Source: Fibrobacter sp.
GTDB taxonomy: Bacteria > Fibrobacterota > Fibrobacteria > Fibrobacterales > Fibrobacteraceae
Length of the DNA: 64,000 bases
Direction of reading: 5' to 3'
NCBI GenBank assembly: GCA_024399035.1
Contig: JAKSID010000004.1
Coordinates: 1-64,000, forward strand
Each line of letters opens with the position of its first letter. Within the stretch, counting starts at the first letter, position 1. The translations under genes were made by a program, and so were the position numbers. The notes below the pieces were generated by a model. The model had not been told where the DNA came from, did no database searches, and saw only the letters and a program-made list of their open reading frames with translations. Of the stretch, positions 34,301 to 40,958 are shown in pieces.

Positions 34301-35914
34301 AAGGCTGTCCTTATTCGTAAAGCATTTTCCGTACATTTCCGGAAGTTGCTTGATGGGTATGGCTGTTCTGATTTTCTGCAGAGTCCCGCTGGCTTCAGCC
34401 TTCATGTTTTTGAATTCAACTTGCTTCTGCTCTTCGGAGTTAAGGGCAAGCAATGCAGGTTGAGTGATGCCGCAGTGCTTATCCTTAAGGTGATCCCTTA
34501 ACATGCTGATGATTGTCTTGAACTCGCTAAGCTCAGGACCGAAGCTGTCGAAAATGTCTAAAAGTTCTTCTGCTCCAGATTCGAGAGCATAATCGTACTG
34601 TGCAGGAGGAGTGAGCAGCGCCATGATGTATGTGGCGATCAGCAGCTGCTTGGAACACTGCTCATTGTCAGGGAATGCTTCTGTGATGTGCAGAGATGAA
34701 TAGTCGGGATTTTTGTCAAAGAAAATATGCGTTGCCAGCTGGAGTTGAGCTGACAACATCTGGCTTTCGGAGTAGCCCTTTTCAAAGCTTGCGGCCTTGG
34801 CCAATAAGGTTGCCTGCAAGACGGTGTTTTCTTTGGATCCAGATGTAATGAGCTTGTTGATGACGTAGACAAGTTCCTTGTCGGTGGGCTTTCTGTTTTT
34901 AAGCTCGTAGAGTTGGCGCGCAGTGGGGGCATCGTATTCGAGGGGTTCTTCCTCAGACTCTTCCTTTACGGCTTCAACTTTTGCAGGTTCCTCTGCAGCG
35001 GTTTCTTCTTCGACCTTGACTTCTTCGACCTTAACTTCTTCGTTGCTTTCAACTACGGTTTCTTCGATTACGGGTTCTGCTGCCTCTGCAGGTTCTACAA
35101 CCTCGGGCTCTGCAACTTCAGATTCTTCAACTGCGGTTTCTTCGATTACGGGTTCTGCTGCCTCTGCAGGTTCTACAACCTCGGGCTCTGCAACGGTTTC
35201 TTCTTCGACCTTGACTTCTTCGACAACTGGAGCCTGTTCTTCTTTTTCAGGGGTTGCATCGGAGCTAATAGGGCCGTCGGCGTACTTGCCTCTTACCAGG
35301 CCACGCATTACCTTTTGTCCAAAGACATTCTGGATAGCATCCAGATCTTGGTCGCTATGTTCGTCGGGATCGGTATCCATCAGCTTCAGGAAAAGACGGT
35401 TGTTTTCTGCTGCGCCAATAGATTTCTTGATCGTATCCTCATTGCTGTCCTGCAATTGAGAAAGGAGATTTTGGGCGCTATCCTGGAAAGGGGACAATGC
35501 AACGGCATACTCTTCGAGCATTGCCTTAACGTTGATGAATCGAACGAGGGTTTCCTTACAGCAGGCAATCTGTTTCTTTAATCCGTTCTTGCATTCTTCG
35601 CCAACAGCACGGATCATGTCCTTTACAGAAGTGTCTGCAGACTTGGGGACGTTGCCGAATTCCTCGGCAAGGCTGCTCACTGCAGAAAACTGTTCCTGCA
35701 GTTTGTTAATCGACTTGATTGCGCTGTCTACGTCCGATTTCGCAGGGTTGCGAAAATCGCTGATGGTTGCAAGGATTTCGGTTACCTTGCCTTTTACGAC
35801 TTTTTGGCTGTCGTTGTATTCCTTGATTTTTTCAAAAAATGCTCTGGATTCAGGAAATTCGTCTGCACTAAAGTGCATTTCACTTGCGAATCCAATTAAA
35901 TCATCATTAGCCAT
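31346..35914 (-). CDS. Very large STAND-like P-loop ATPase (1522 aa)
   Basis: Residues 1-200 are helical. Residues 205-320 are an acidic Glu/Val/Pro/Ala-rich linker with a 26-residue duplication. Residues 330-1000 are helical and probably repeat-like. An alpha/beta segment at 1000-1120 (KYTVVLYDGVLSLNDRREL) precedes the NTPase. The NTPase has Walker A GGRQLGKTALLQ at about 1155 and Walker B EMLLLLDEADGY at about 1245, followed by sensor-like helices. A wHTH-like C-terminus (about 1400-1522) completes a STAND-type layout. It overlaps the HEPN-motif gene downstream. This is the design of a sensor-ATPase and effector pair; the family was not recognised by name. Confidence 0.75.
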   Translation of the reverse strand: MANDDLIGFASEMHFSADEFPESRAFFEKIKEYNDSQKVVKGKVTEILATISDFRNPAKSDVDSAIKSINKLQEQFSAVSSLAEEFGNVPKSADTSVKDMIRAVGEECKNGLKKQIACCKETLVRFINVKAMLEEYAVALSPFQDSAQNLLSQLQDSNEDTIKKSIGAAENNRLFLKLMDTDPDEHSDQDLDAIQNVFGQKVMRGLVRGKYADGPISSDATPEKEEQAPVVEEVKVEEETVAEPEVVEPAEAAEPVIEETAVEESEVAEPEVVEPAEAAEPVIEETVVESNEEVKVEEVKVEEETAAEEPAKVEAVKEESEEEPLEYDAPTARQLYELKNRKPTDKELVYVINKLITSGSKENTVLQATLLAKAASFEKGYSESQMLSAQLQLATHIFFDKNPDYSSLHITEAFPDNEQCSKQLLIATYIMALLTPPAQYDYALESGAEELLDIFDSFGPELSEFKTIISMLRDHLKDKHCGITQPALLALNSEEQKQVEFKNMKAEASGTLQKIRTAIPIKQLPEMYGKCFTNKDSLFYETMNLICNGMSDSESLNKMESFLNDYLDENSNIDKDKVSQVIDDTWREISGKKVTIKYNERNRVENHFYQRLNLIKKWVDHHKVDVNTKLIQLRAKLLDAISKLENDNRWQENNENRVLAYALCYLKNYLKADQKALSNINVYGELLQTGVISLDENDVPWIDERFATVKFYEPWRNILKHITSPKKDLDTVVKEISDKSFELFDNICLLEKIHKMKGEDFDVSLYEEAEKTYVHKTQKDFNASIVYAYTYGQINETAKESIESVKANFESSFKELGDYACLKSFLNALERQKDEIIRDQKKKIRLQLDQKFAKLDSILQSDVNMDEQTKDKLKKCLEIAQNSFENDGNFAVAEEYMNRFERRDLDFNDISGEDTYFEKFTEPGEFNDFYEICAKNDTKPLKNFSNDFIRNRLPEDIREIRRNDFENITKHWPSYGTAYDVSYVINGLGFDATKNEAKNKNQFSFKIKATPKNQRAYAHPIAEFGTNLHLMNVLCLTGKKMPVKKLVETINEDKDISKYTVVLYDGVLSLNDRRELAEHCHKENQLPFLLIDRVLILYLCTLDRSERIKALLQCTLPYTVYKPFTNGSGATTDEMFFGREKELTEILDLDGACFVYGGRQLGKTALLQRSCSRFTDEKRKAVAVYVNIQDCKTEDALVEKVSAEICERLTNSNATVKAIQEAKTLKDLANGISALFKKGAVMEMLLLLDEADGYLEHISSDEYLPIVALIELRRNTNNKFKFVFAGLHNVCRATNAKLKNGVFGQIGNPLCVKPLLPTDALHLILEPLRYLGFQVERYPYLETILANTNYYPGMIQYFGKILVQELLISNYRQYYKADSNPPFKLEDHALYTAIADQALIEKIKEMFRLSLVLDNKYYMLARLVTLLFHESQEKKTNRIGFSVDEIKHEAEEWEIFCLSKCEQTDYENLLSEMVDMGILDVVDKEYRMRRSVFIDYIGPNKNELFDELINTNDAEMKKAGVK
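35056..35194 (-). repeat. 78-bp in-frame direct repeat in the ATPase linker
   Basis: A 61-bp identical block occurs at 35056-35116 and 35134-35194 (period 78 bp, 26 codons). It encodes the acidic VAEPEVVEPAEAAEP linker. The near-identity suggests recent expansion or contraction. Confidence 0.9.
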
Positions 35915-36008
35915 AATAATGCCCCTTTTTAAACAATATAATCATAAAAAAGGGAGAATGTGTCAAAAATGTTAACGAATTTATACAAAAGGACGGTGTC
36001 ACAAAAAT

Positions 36009-36039
36009 TTGACAACTTGCCTTGGATTGGCGATATAAT
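36009..36039 (+). promoter_or_regulatory. Promoter of the 147-aa membrane protein gene
   Basis: TTGACA (36009-36014) and TATAAT (36034-36039) with a 19-bp spacer. It lies between the longest possible start (35960) and the likely ATG 36068, supporting the shorter protein. Confidence 0.7.
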
Positions 36040-36067
36040 GCATGGAGCTTTATTTTCACGAGGCACT

Positions 36068-36511
36068 ATGCTCAAGTATTTCAAGTCGGCACCGATCTGC
36101 CTTCTGTTCATTTACGCCATGATGTGCTACGGCTACTATGGCGTCCATGTTGTTTTCCGCATGCTCAATTGTGTGGCCGGCGGCAAGATGGTGGTGGGGA
36201 TTGTGACCGCCCTTCTGCTTGGTTTTTCCGCCGCATTCCTGGTGGCGGCCTATCGCGTGTTCTTTAAGGAGAGCCGCTACCTTCTGGGTGCGTCCCTGGT
36301 GTATGCCGGGGCCTTTGCCTGCTGCTGGGTTTACCGCTTTGGCGGATTGCGCCTGCTGTACTGGCTGTTCGCCGACAATGCCGCCCAACGCACCCGATAT
36401 ACCCTGAACTTGTCCGTGTATAGCGACTACTCCGCACTGCTTTTTACCTCCCTGGGCCTTTTGGCGCTGCACTTTGCTGTGCTTGGCGTTAAAAAGCTGC
36501 GGAATCGCTGA
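36068..36511 (+). CDS. Small integral membrane protein (147 aa)
   Basis: Four hydrophobic helices are visible (around SAPICLLFIYAMMCYGYY, KMVVGIVTALLLGFSAAF, LLGASLVYAGAFACCW and ALLFTSLGLLALHFAVL). The ATG at 36068 has GAGG four to five bases upstream and lies just past a promoter; the longer frame from 35960 would start before that promoter. No family was recognised. It precedes the paralogue pair on the same strand by 16 bp. Confidence 0.75.
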   Translation: MLKYFKSAPICLLFIYAMMCYGYYGVHVVFRMLNCVAGGKMVVGIVTALLLGFSAAFLVAAYRVFFKESRYLLGASLVYAGAFACCWVYRFGGLRLLYWLFADNAAQRTRYTLNLSVYSDYSALLFTSLGLLALHFAVLGVKKLRNR

Positions 36512-36527
36512 ACTAAGTCCTATCTCC

Positions 36528-37862
36528 ATGCGCATTAGTTCTAAATCTGTTTTTTCGGCGAAAGAAATGCTGTCGGTTTCGCACTTGTGTATGTGCGAGC
36601 CGTCGGATTTTGCGGACAGGACGTTGCCACCGCCGATCTCCCTGACGATTAATTCGATTCCGGAGAGCTTAAAGTGGTGGCGAGAGGAAAGTAACGAAGA
36701 AGAGCGTAGCAGGGTGCACCGTTTTTTGGACGGGCAAGAAATTATCCTGGAAGGATGCTCCTTGAGGTTTGTCGTGCCCGACAATGCGTGCAGTGATTCC
36801 GACGAGGCTGTTCTAGATTATCTGCTTAACTTCGACAAGAATCTTGATGCGGCTTCTAAGGTGAACGACTTGGATGTGCACGTGGAAATCGTTCGGGATT
36901 CTATCCGTGCCTCGTGCAAGCATAGGCGCTTTTTTAGGGGGATGGAAGACAGCCGCAAGTTCTACGTTGATTTTTCCTTGAAGGTCCGCCTGGTTCATCC
37001 CTTGAAGGATATTCCTCCTGCGTATCTCAGCAGACCTTTGTGGATGAGTCATCTTTCAGGCAGCCTAGGGCCTTATGCAAGGTTAAGGATAGTCAAGGCT
37101 TTCGTTTCCGAAGAAGGCGTTTATATTGGCGGGGACTACGATTTTATCGCTAAGAAGCCCTGCACCGATACAGACCGCAACATGATTTTCCGGAGCGAAA
37201 TGAAGCTGGAAAAGGACTTGGTGAACTTCGCCTCTCTTTTGAAGCTGGGTTCCGACTTTGCTGCAGATGCGGGTGACCGTTTGGCATTGTCCAGTGGCCT
37301 GGCAAATTTCAAGTTCAAGTACCGTGGCCCAATGACCTATATCTTTATGTTGTTCGGGCAGGACTCTGCTCCAATCGGGCGTGGTGCCGCTTCAATCGGG
37401 CGTGGCCCTAATCTTTCCACGACGGAGGTCAATGTTTGCCTGCCACAGCTTACCGAAGGCCCCCACTCTATCGTACACGGAATGCGCGAGGTTGCGAATT
37501 ATTGCACCCGGAGTATTGATCAGTGGATTGCCAGCGGCGTTATGAAGCATATGTCTATTGAAAGCGGTGGTACGCGGGTTGCCGTGAGAACGGCTGTACA
37601 GTACGGCGTAATGGCTGGAAAAACATTCGACGAGGTAGTGGAATTCCTGCGTAACTTGTGCGCTTTCCTTAACGCCTATGCAAATTTTCTGGAGTCGATC
37701 ATGGGGGCGGTCCGTAACCATTCCCGTAGCGATAGCACCATTGTTCGAAACTTGTGCGGCCTGATTGCCCAGGCAATGAAGGTTTCGCCGGCGGACTACC
37801 TGGATTACGAGGTGGAACCTATCCGGAAACTCGCTTACTGGTATGTGGTGGGTGCGGTTTAA
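36528..37862 (+). CDS. Unknown protein, first member of a paralogue pair (444 aa)
   Basis: A 444-residue soluble protein that I do not recognise. It shares with the gene at 38234 an early block (EERSRVHRFLDGQEI; cf. EDRRLVYRFLNGETI), a middle alpha/beta region and the ending (KVSPADYLDYEVEPIRKLA; cf. RLSPADFLEHEMPPVKILA). The two are diverged paralogues. A short duplicated phrase, G-R-G-x-x-S-I-G-R-G, occurs near 290-305. ATG 36528 was chosen over 36474, which would overlap the membrane protein gene; no strong RBS is visible. Confidence 0.65.
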   Translation: MRISSKSVFSAKEMLSVSHLCMCEPSDFADRTLPPPISLTINSIPESLKWWREESNEEERSRVHRFLDGQEIILEGCSLRFVVPDNACSDSDEAVLDYLLNFDKNLDAASKVNDLDVHVEIVRDSIRASCKHRRFFRGMEDSRKFYVDFSLKVRLVHPLKDIPPAYLSRPLWMSHLSGSLGPYARLRIVKAFVSEEGVYIGGDYDFIAKKPCTDTDRNMIFRSEMKLEKDLVNFASLLKLGSDFAADAGDRLALSSGLANFKFKYRGPMTYIFMLFGQDSAPIGRGAASIGRGPNLSTTEVNVCLPQLTEGPHSIVHGMREVANYCTRSIDQWIASGVMKHMSIESGGTRVAVRTAVQYGVMAGKTFDEVVEFLRNLCAFLNAYANFLESIMGAVRNHSRSDSTIVRNLCGLIAQAMKVSPADYLDYEVEPIRKLAYWYVVGAV

Positions 37863-37878
37863 TTTTTATGAGCGTTTT

Positions 37879-37909
37879 TTGACAATTTCGCCTGTAAGTC
37901 TGATATATA
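37879..37909 (+). promoter_or_regulatory. Promoter before the coiled-coil gene
   Basis: TTGACA (37879-37884), 19-bp spacer, TATATA (37904-37909), five bases upstream of GGAGG. An internal promoter for the last two genes of the group is possible, but the short gap to the start codon makes it uncertain. Confidence 0.4.
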
Positions 37910-37925
37910 GTTTGGAGGTCTATCA

Positions 37926-38231
37926 ATGACGAATGAAAATATGAAAAACAATCTGGAATTGGAAAAATGGGAACGTGAAGTGGAAATGGCTATCAAGAAA
38001 GTTGCCGAGGCAAAGTCCCGCCTTTCCTCTGCGCTTTGTAATCGGGACAAGATGCAATTGCGGTGCGAAGCGTTAAAGTTCAATCTTGAAAAAACACAGA
38101 ACGAATTGAAAGCCGCCGAAAGCGAGTATCAGGAGTTTGCAAAGTTTGTCGAGGAGTTTAATCTTCGTGTTGGCGCCCTTGAAAATCGCCTGGCGGAACT
38201 CAAGGCTCGTACCGAAAATGTAGGTGGTTAG
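37926..38231 (+). CDS. Coiled-coil protein (101 aa)
   Basis: Nearly the whole protein is one coiled coil with heptad spacing (ELEKWEREVEMAIKKVAEAK through VGALENRLAELKAR). GGAGG lies seven bases before ATG. It sits between two diverged paralogues, two bases ahead of the second, suggesting it bridges or oligomerises them. Function unknown. Confidence 0.8.
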   Translation: MTNENMKNNLELEKWEREVEMAIKKVAEAKSRLSSALCNRDKMQLRCEALKFNLEKTQNELKAAESEYQEFAKFVEEFNLRVGALENRLAELKARTENVGG

Positions 38232-38233
38232 TT

Positions 38234-39562
38234 ATGCCGGTCACCAAGCACGGTATCTTCTCGGTTGCCCGCACCATTGTGTGCGGCGCCAATTATTTTG
38301 TCAATGTATCAGACTTCCGGAATACGGGTGGGCCGTCTATTTTCAATGGCGTCGCGCCCTTTTCTACGAACTGGCACACTATTGTAAATGAATATTCTGC
38401 TGAAGATCGCCGTCTGGTGTACCGTTTTTTGAATGGGGAAACGATACAGATTGAAAACAACTGGGTGGAACTTGTGGTTCCTGGGTCTAGCTGGACTGAC
38501 GATCAGTTGTTGAATTATCTGGTTTACAGGAACTCCAACTTCGGGCTGCTCCAGTCGCTAATGAGTCAAGAAGTACGGGCTAACATTGTGCCGGGTTCTT
38601 TCAAGTTGGTTCGTAAGTTTACTGGTCGCAACAAGATATGGGGCAGTTACCGTAAGTTCGAGATTGCCTTTAGTACCTGCTTGCGTCTTATGAATGCCGT
38701 ATCGGACTTTACTCGCGAGGAGCTTGAAAATCATTTCTGGCCCGTAAAGGATAATTCGCCCCGTCATCAGCTTGATGAATGGCGCATTGCCAAGGCACTT
38801 GCCAGTGATGTGGATGGGTTGTACTACAGCAAAACCCGTCTTTTCCTGGCCAAGGCGCCCACGACTGACGAGGAATACGACCGCATTGTCATCAGCGAGC
38901 TGAAAGCTTACGATGGTTGCTATCTTCGTAACTTGTTCAAGTTTTGTTCCGACTTTGGCCCTACAAAGGAATGCCGCAGTACTCTTGCTGAAGGCGCCAA
39001 AAAATTCAAGCTGGTGGCTGATTATCAGGAAGGCCGGATTACCGATTTCTTTGGAGACCTTTCAAAGTCGGGCTGGAGTTCCGTAGGTGTCAGGATTCCC
39101 CGTACCGATGAACGCCCCTGGTGTTTTGTGAACAATGTACGTAAGGGTACGGCGGCCTGCCGCGAGGAGATGAGCCTTTGGCAGCAAAAGGGCGAGGCGG
39201 AATCGGTCCGGATCAAGTTCGGCTGTTTCGAGATTGATGTCAAAGCCAATGAACGCACCCCCAATCGATACGCCAGGTACCTAGTGTATGACAACCACAT
39301 GAAAATGTCCTATGCAACGCAGTGCCTTACTTCGAAGGAGTCGCTCCCGATTCTAACGGAACATCTGGAGACCTTGTGCAACATGCTGGAACATCTGGCG
39401 AATTTTGTGGAGCAGCTTTTGGCTGGAACCCGCAATATCCAGGTTATGAACGAGAACCTCGGCAAAAGAATCGTGGAGGGCGTAAGGCTTTCGCCGGCAG
39501 ATTTCCTGGAGCACGAAATGCCCCCGGTCAAGATCCTTGCCCAGCATAGCCTCGTCGGATAA
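38234..39562 (+). CDS. Unknown protein, second member of a paralogue pair (442 aa)
   Basis: A 442-residue soluble protein, paralogous to the gene at 36528 over its whole length though strongly diverged. The shared blocks are near residues 55-100 and at the C-terminus. The C-terminal ~90 residues form a helical bundle (LEHLANFVEQLLAGTRN). The gene begins two bases after the coiled-coil gene and is followed by a terminator. No catalytic motif or known family was recognised. Confidence 0.75.
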   Translation: MPVTKHGIFSVARTIVCGANYFVNVSDFRNTGGPSIFNGVAPFSTNWHTIVNEYSAEDRRLVYRFLNGETIQIENNWVELVVPGSSWTDDQLLNYLVYRNSNFGLLQSLMSQEVRANIVPGSFKLVRKFTGRNKIWGSYRKFEIAFSTCLRLMNAVSDFTREELENHFWPVKDNSPRHQLDEWRIAKALASDVDGLYYSKTRLFLAKAPTTDEEYDRIVISELKAYDGCYLRNLFKFCSDFGPTKECRSTLAEGAKKFKLVADYQEGRITDFFGDLSKSGWSSVGVRIPRTDERPWCFVNNVRKGTAACREEMSLWQQKGEAESVRIKFGCFEIDVKANERTPNRYARYLVYDNHMKMSYATQCLTSKESLPILTEHLETLCNMLEHLANFVEQLLAGTRNIQVMNENLGKRIVEGVRLSPADFLEHEMPPVKILAQHSLVG

Positions 39563-39570
39563 CGAAAAAA

Positions 39571-39592
39571 GCCCCGGTCTTCGGGGCCTTTC
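39571..39592 (+). terminator. Rho-independent terminator
   Basis: GCCCCG / CGGGGC stem with GTCTT loop and short T run, nine bases after the paralogue-pair operon. Confidence 0.85.
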
Positions 39593-39648
39593 TAAATAGT
39601 ATCAATCTAAATGTAGGGTGCGAACTTTTTTCGCAAGTAAATTTGCCG

Positions 39649-40440
39649 TTATTCGGCGTAGTGGCGCATGACTTCGTTGAAGTTGTCGCGGTCTTCGTCA
39701 TTCAGGTGGACCATGCACTTGTTTGCCCAATAGTAGGCGTCGGTGCGGGGGTCCTTCTTGGCCTTGGCGGAGGTGTACTTGCCCTGGTTGCGGATATCTG
39801 CGGACTGCATATATTCGCCCACCTTGCGCATGGTGTTCTTTTCACCTTCGGGTTCGTTGCTGACTTCAAGGTAGCCCTTGATGAAGGTACTGGTCTTTTC
39901 GTCCTCCGCATTCTTCTTCACCAGGTTTTCCACCAGCTTTTCCAGTTCCTGCTGCTTGCGTTCGCTCAGCTCGGGATTGTACATCAGGTCGCGATAGGCC
40001 TGACATTCCACGATGTCTTCTTCGCTCATGTCGAGGCCCTTTCTGGCGGACGTTTCCTGCAGTTCGCTGAAGGTGGTGGTCGTTTTGCGGTATTCCTTTT
40101 CTTCGTTCAGCACGTCCAGGGCGCGGAAGTCGATAATGGTACGCAGATAGGCGAGGAAAGGCAGCTTTGCTGTCTTGGAACGGGCCTTGAAATCGTAATC
40201 CATTACGGCCTTGTAGTAGTTGATGTAGATTTCGCCAGAGTGGCTGACGAACTGGATGAAATTGCGGCTCCAGTTGTAACCCAGCTTGCGGGGGGCACAA
40301 CCGATGGCGCTGAACTTGTGCTGTGTCATGACCGGTTCCAGGTAAATCATGAACAGAATTTTTGCCGCGTCTTTCATGCCTTGCTGGGCAAGGTAGATGT
40401 AAGCGCTCTCGTAGGCGGCGGTCATTTCTTCGAACTTCAT
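39649..40440 (-). CDS. Sigma-70-like regulator (263 aa)
   Basis: The middle part (KLPFLAYLRTIIDFRALDVLNEEKEY, written here in part: LRTIIDFRALDVLNEEKEY) resembles sigma region 2.3-2.4. The C-terminal ~100 residues are charged and helical, with a possible region 4 (KVGEYMQSADIRNQGKY). It resembles the protein at 27805-28542 in plan but not closely in sequence. It is expressed from a promoter about 400 nt upstream, giving an unusually long leader. Assignment as a sigma factor is tentative. Confidence 0.5.
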   Translation of the reverse strand: MKFEEMTAAYESAYIYLAQQGMKDAAKILFMIYLEPVMTQHKFSAIGCAPRKLGYNWSRNFIQFVSHSGEIYINYYKAVMDYDFKARSKTAKLPFLAYLRTIIDFRALDVLNEEKEYRKTTTTFSELQETSARKGLDMSEEDIVECQAYRDLMYNPELSERKQQELEKLVENLVKKNAEDEKTSTFIKGYLEVSNEPEGEKNTMRKVGEYMQSADIRNQGKYTSAKAKKDPRTDAYYWANKCMVHLNDEDRDNFNEVMRHYAE

Positions 40441-40840
40441 ATATTCAATTTTCTCGTTCTGTTGACAGTGATGTGTGGGGCAATCTGTCGCTGTCGATTG
40501 CGAGGCAGGACGTACTCAAAAACCAGGGTGGCCGTCACCGGCTTTCCCAGCTTAATCTTCGTGGCGCCAAGTACGTTTGACGACACGAAGAAACACGCAC
40601 TTTCGTGCGTTAACCTCCAACATGCTTTCGCATGCTTTGCAACAACCAGCGGGCTCTAGGCCTTACTGCCGGGACTCCAGAAATCCCGGGGATTTAACGG
40701 ATGTAGTAGGGCAACATTGCCTTACTATTCAATTATAGTAAATTCAACTGCCGTTGTCAGGTCAGAAAATGACACAAAAAATTTTTCTGTGAATTTTCTG
40801 TGGATAGACTGATAGCAGTTTTTTCTACAAATGTGACGAT
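40441..40840 (-). ncRNA. Putative long structured leader RNA
   Basis: Between a strong minus-strand promoter and ATG 40440 lies about 400 nt with several hairpins: ACGCAC-GAAA-GTGCGT (40595-40610), CATGC-GAAA-GCATG (40621-40634), CCGGGA/TCCCGG (40669-40689) and AGTAAGGCAA/TTGCCCTACT (40705-40726). Two have GAAA tetraloops in the minus-strand RNA. A short open frame running into the gene start may be remnant coding sequence. No known riboswitch class was recognised. Confidence 0.45.
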
Positions 40841-40873
40841 ATATTATATCGTGAAATTTGGCCAAGCTGTCAA
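40836..40873 (-). promoter_or_regulatory. Promoter with palindromic -10 region
   Basis: On the minus strand: TTGACA (40873-40868), 19-bp spacer, TATAAT (40848-40843). The -10 lies in a perfect 17-bp palindrome, ACGATATATTATATCGT (40836-40852), a likely repressor site. Confidence 0.7.
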
Positions 40874-40906
40874 AAAAATTTTTCTTTTTTTTGCGAACGA
40901 TACAGT

Positions 40907-40946
40907 TATATAAGTGACAACGTTTTGACGTTGCCTTACTTATATA
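40907..40946. repeat. Large inverted repeat between convergent/divergent signals
   Basis: TATATAAGT / ACTTATATA (9-bp arms) enclose a second stem CAACGT / ACGTTG, 13 bp past the DUF4153 stop. It may terminate the DUF4153 transcript. TTGCCTTACT occurs here (40931) and again at 40717, flanking the promoter. Confidence 0.65.
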
Positions 40947-40958
40947 CGTAATCAATAC

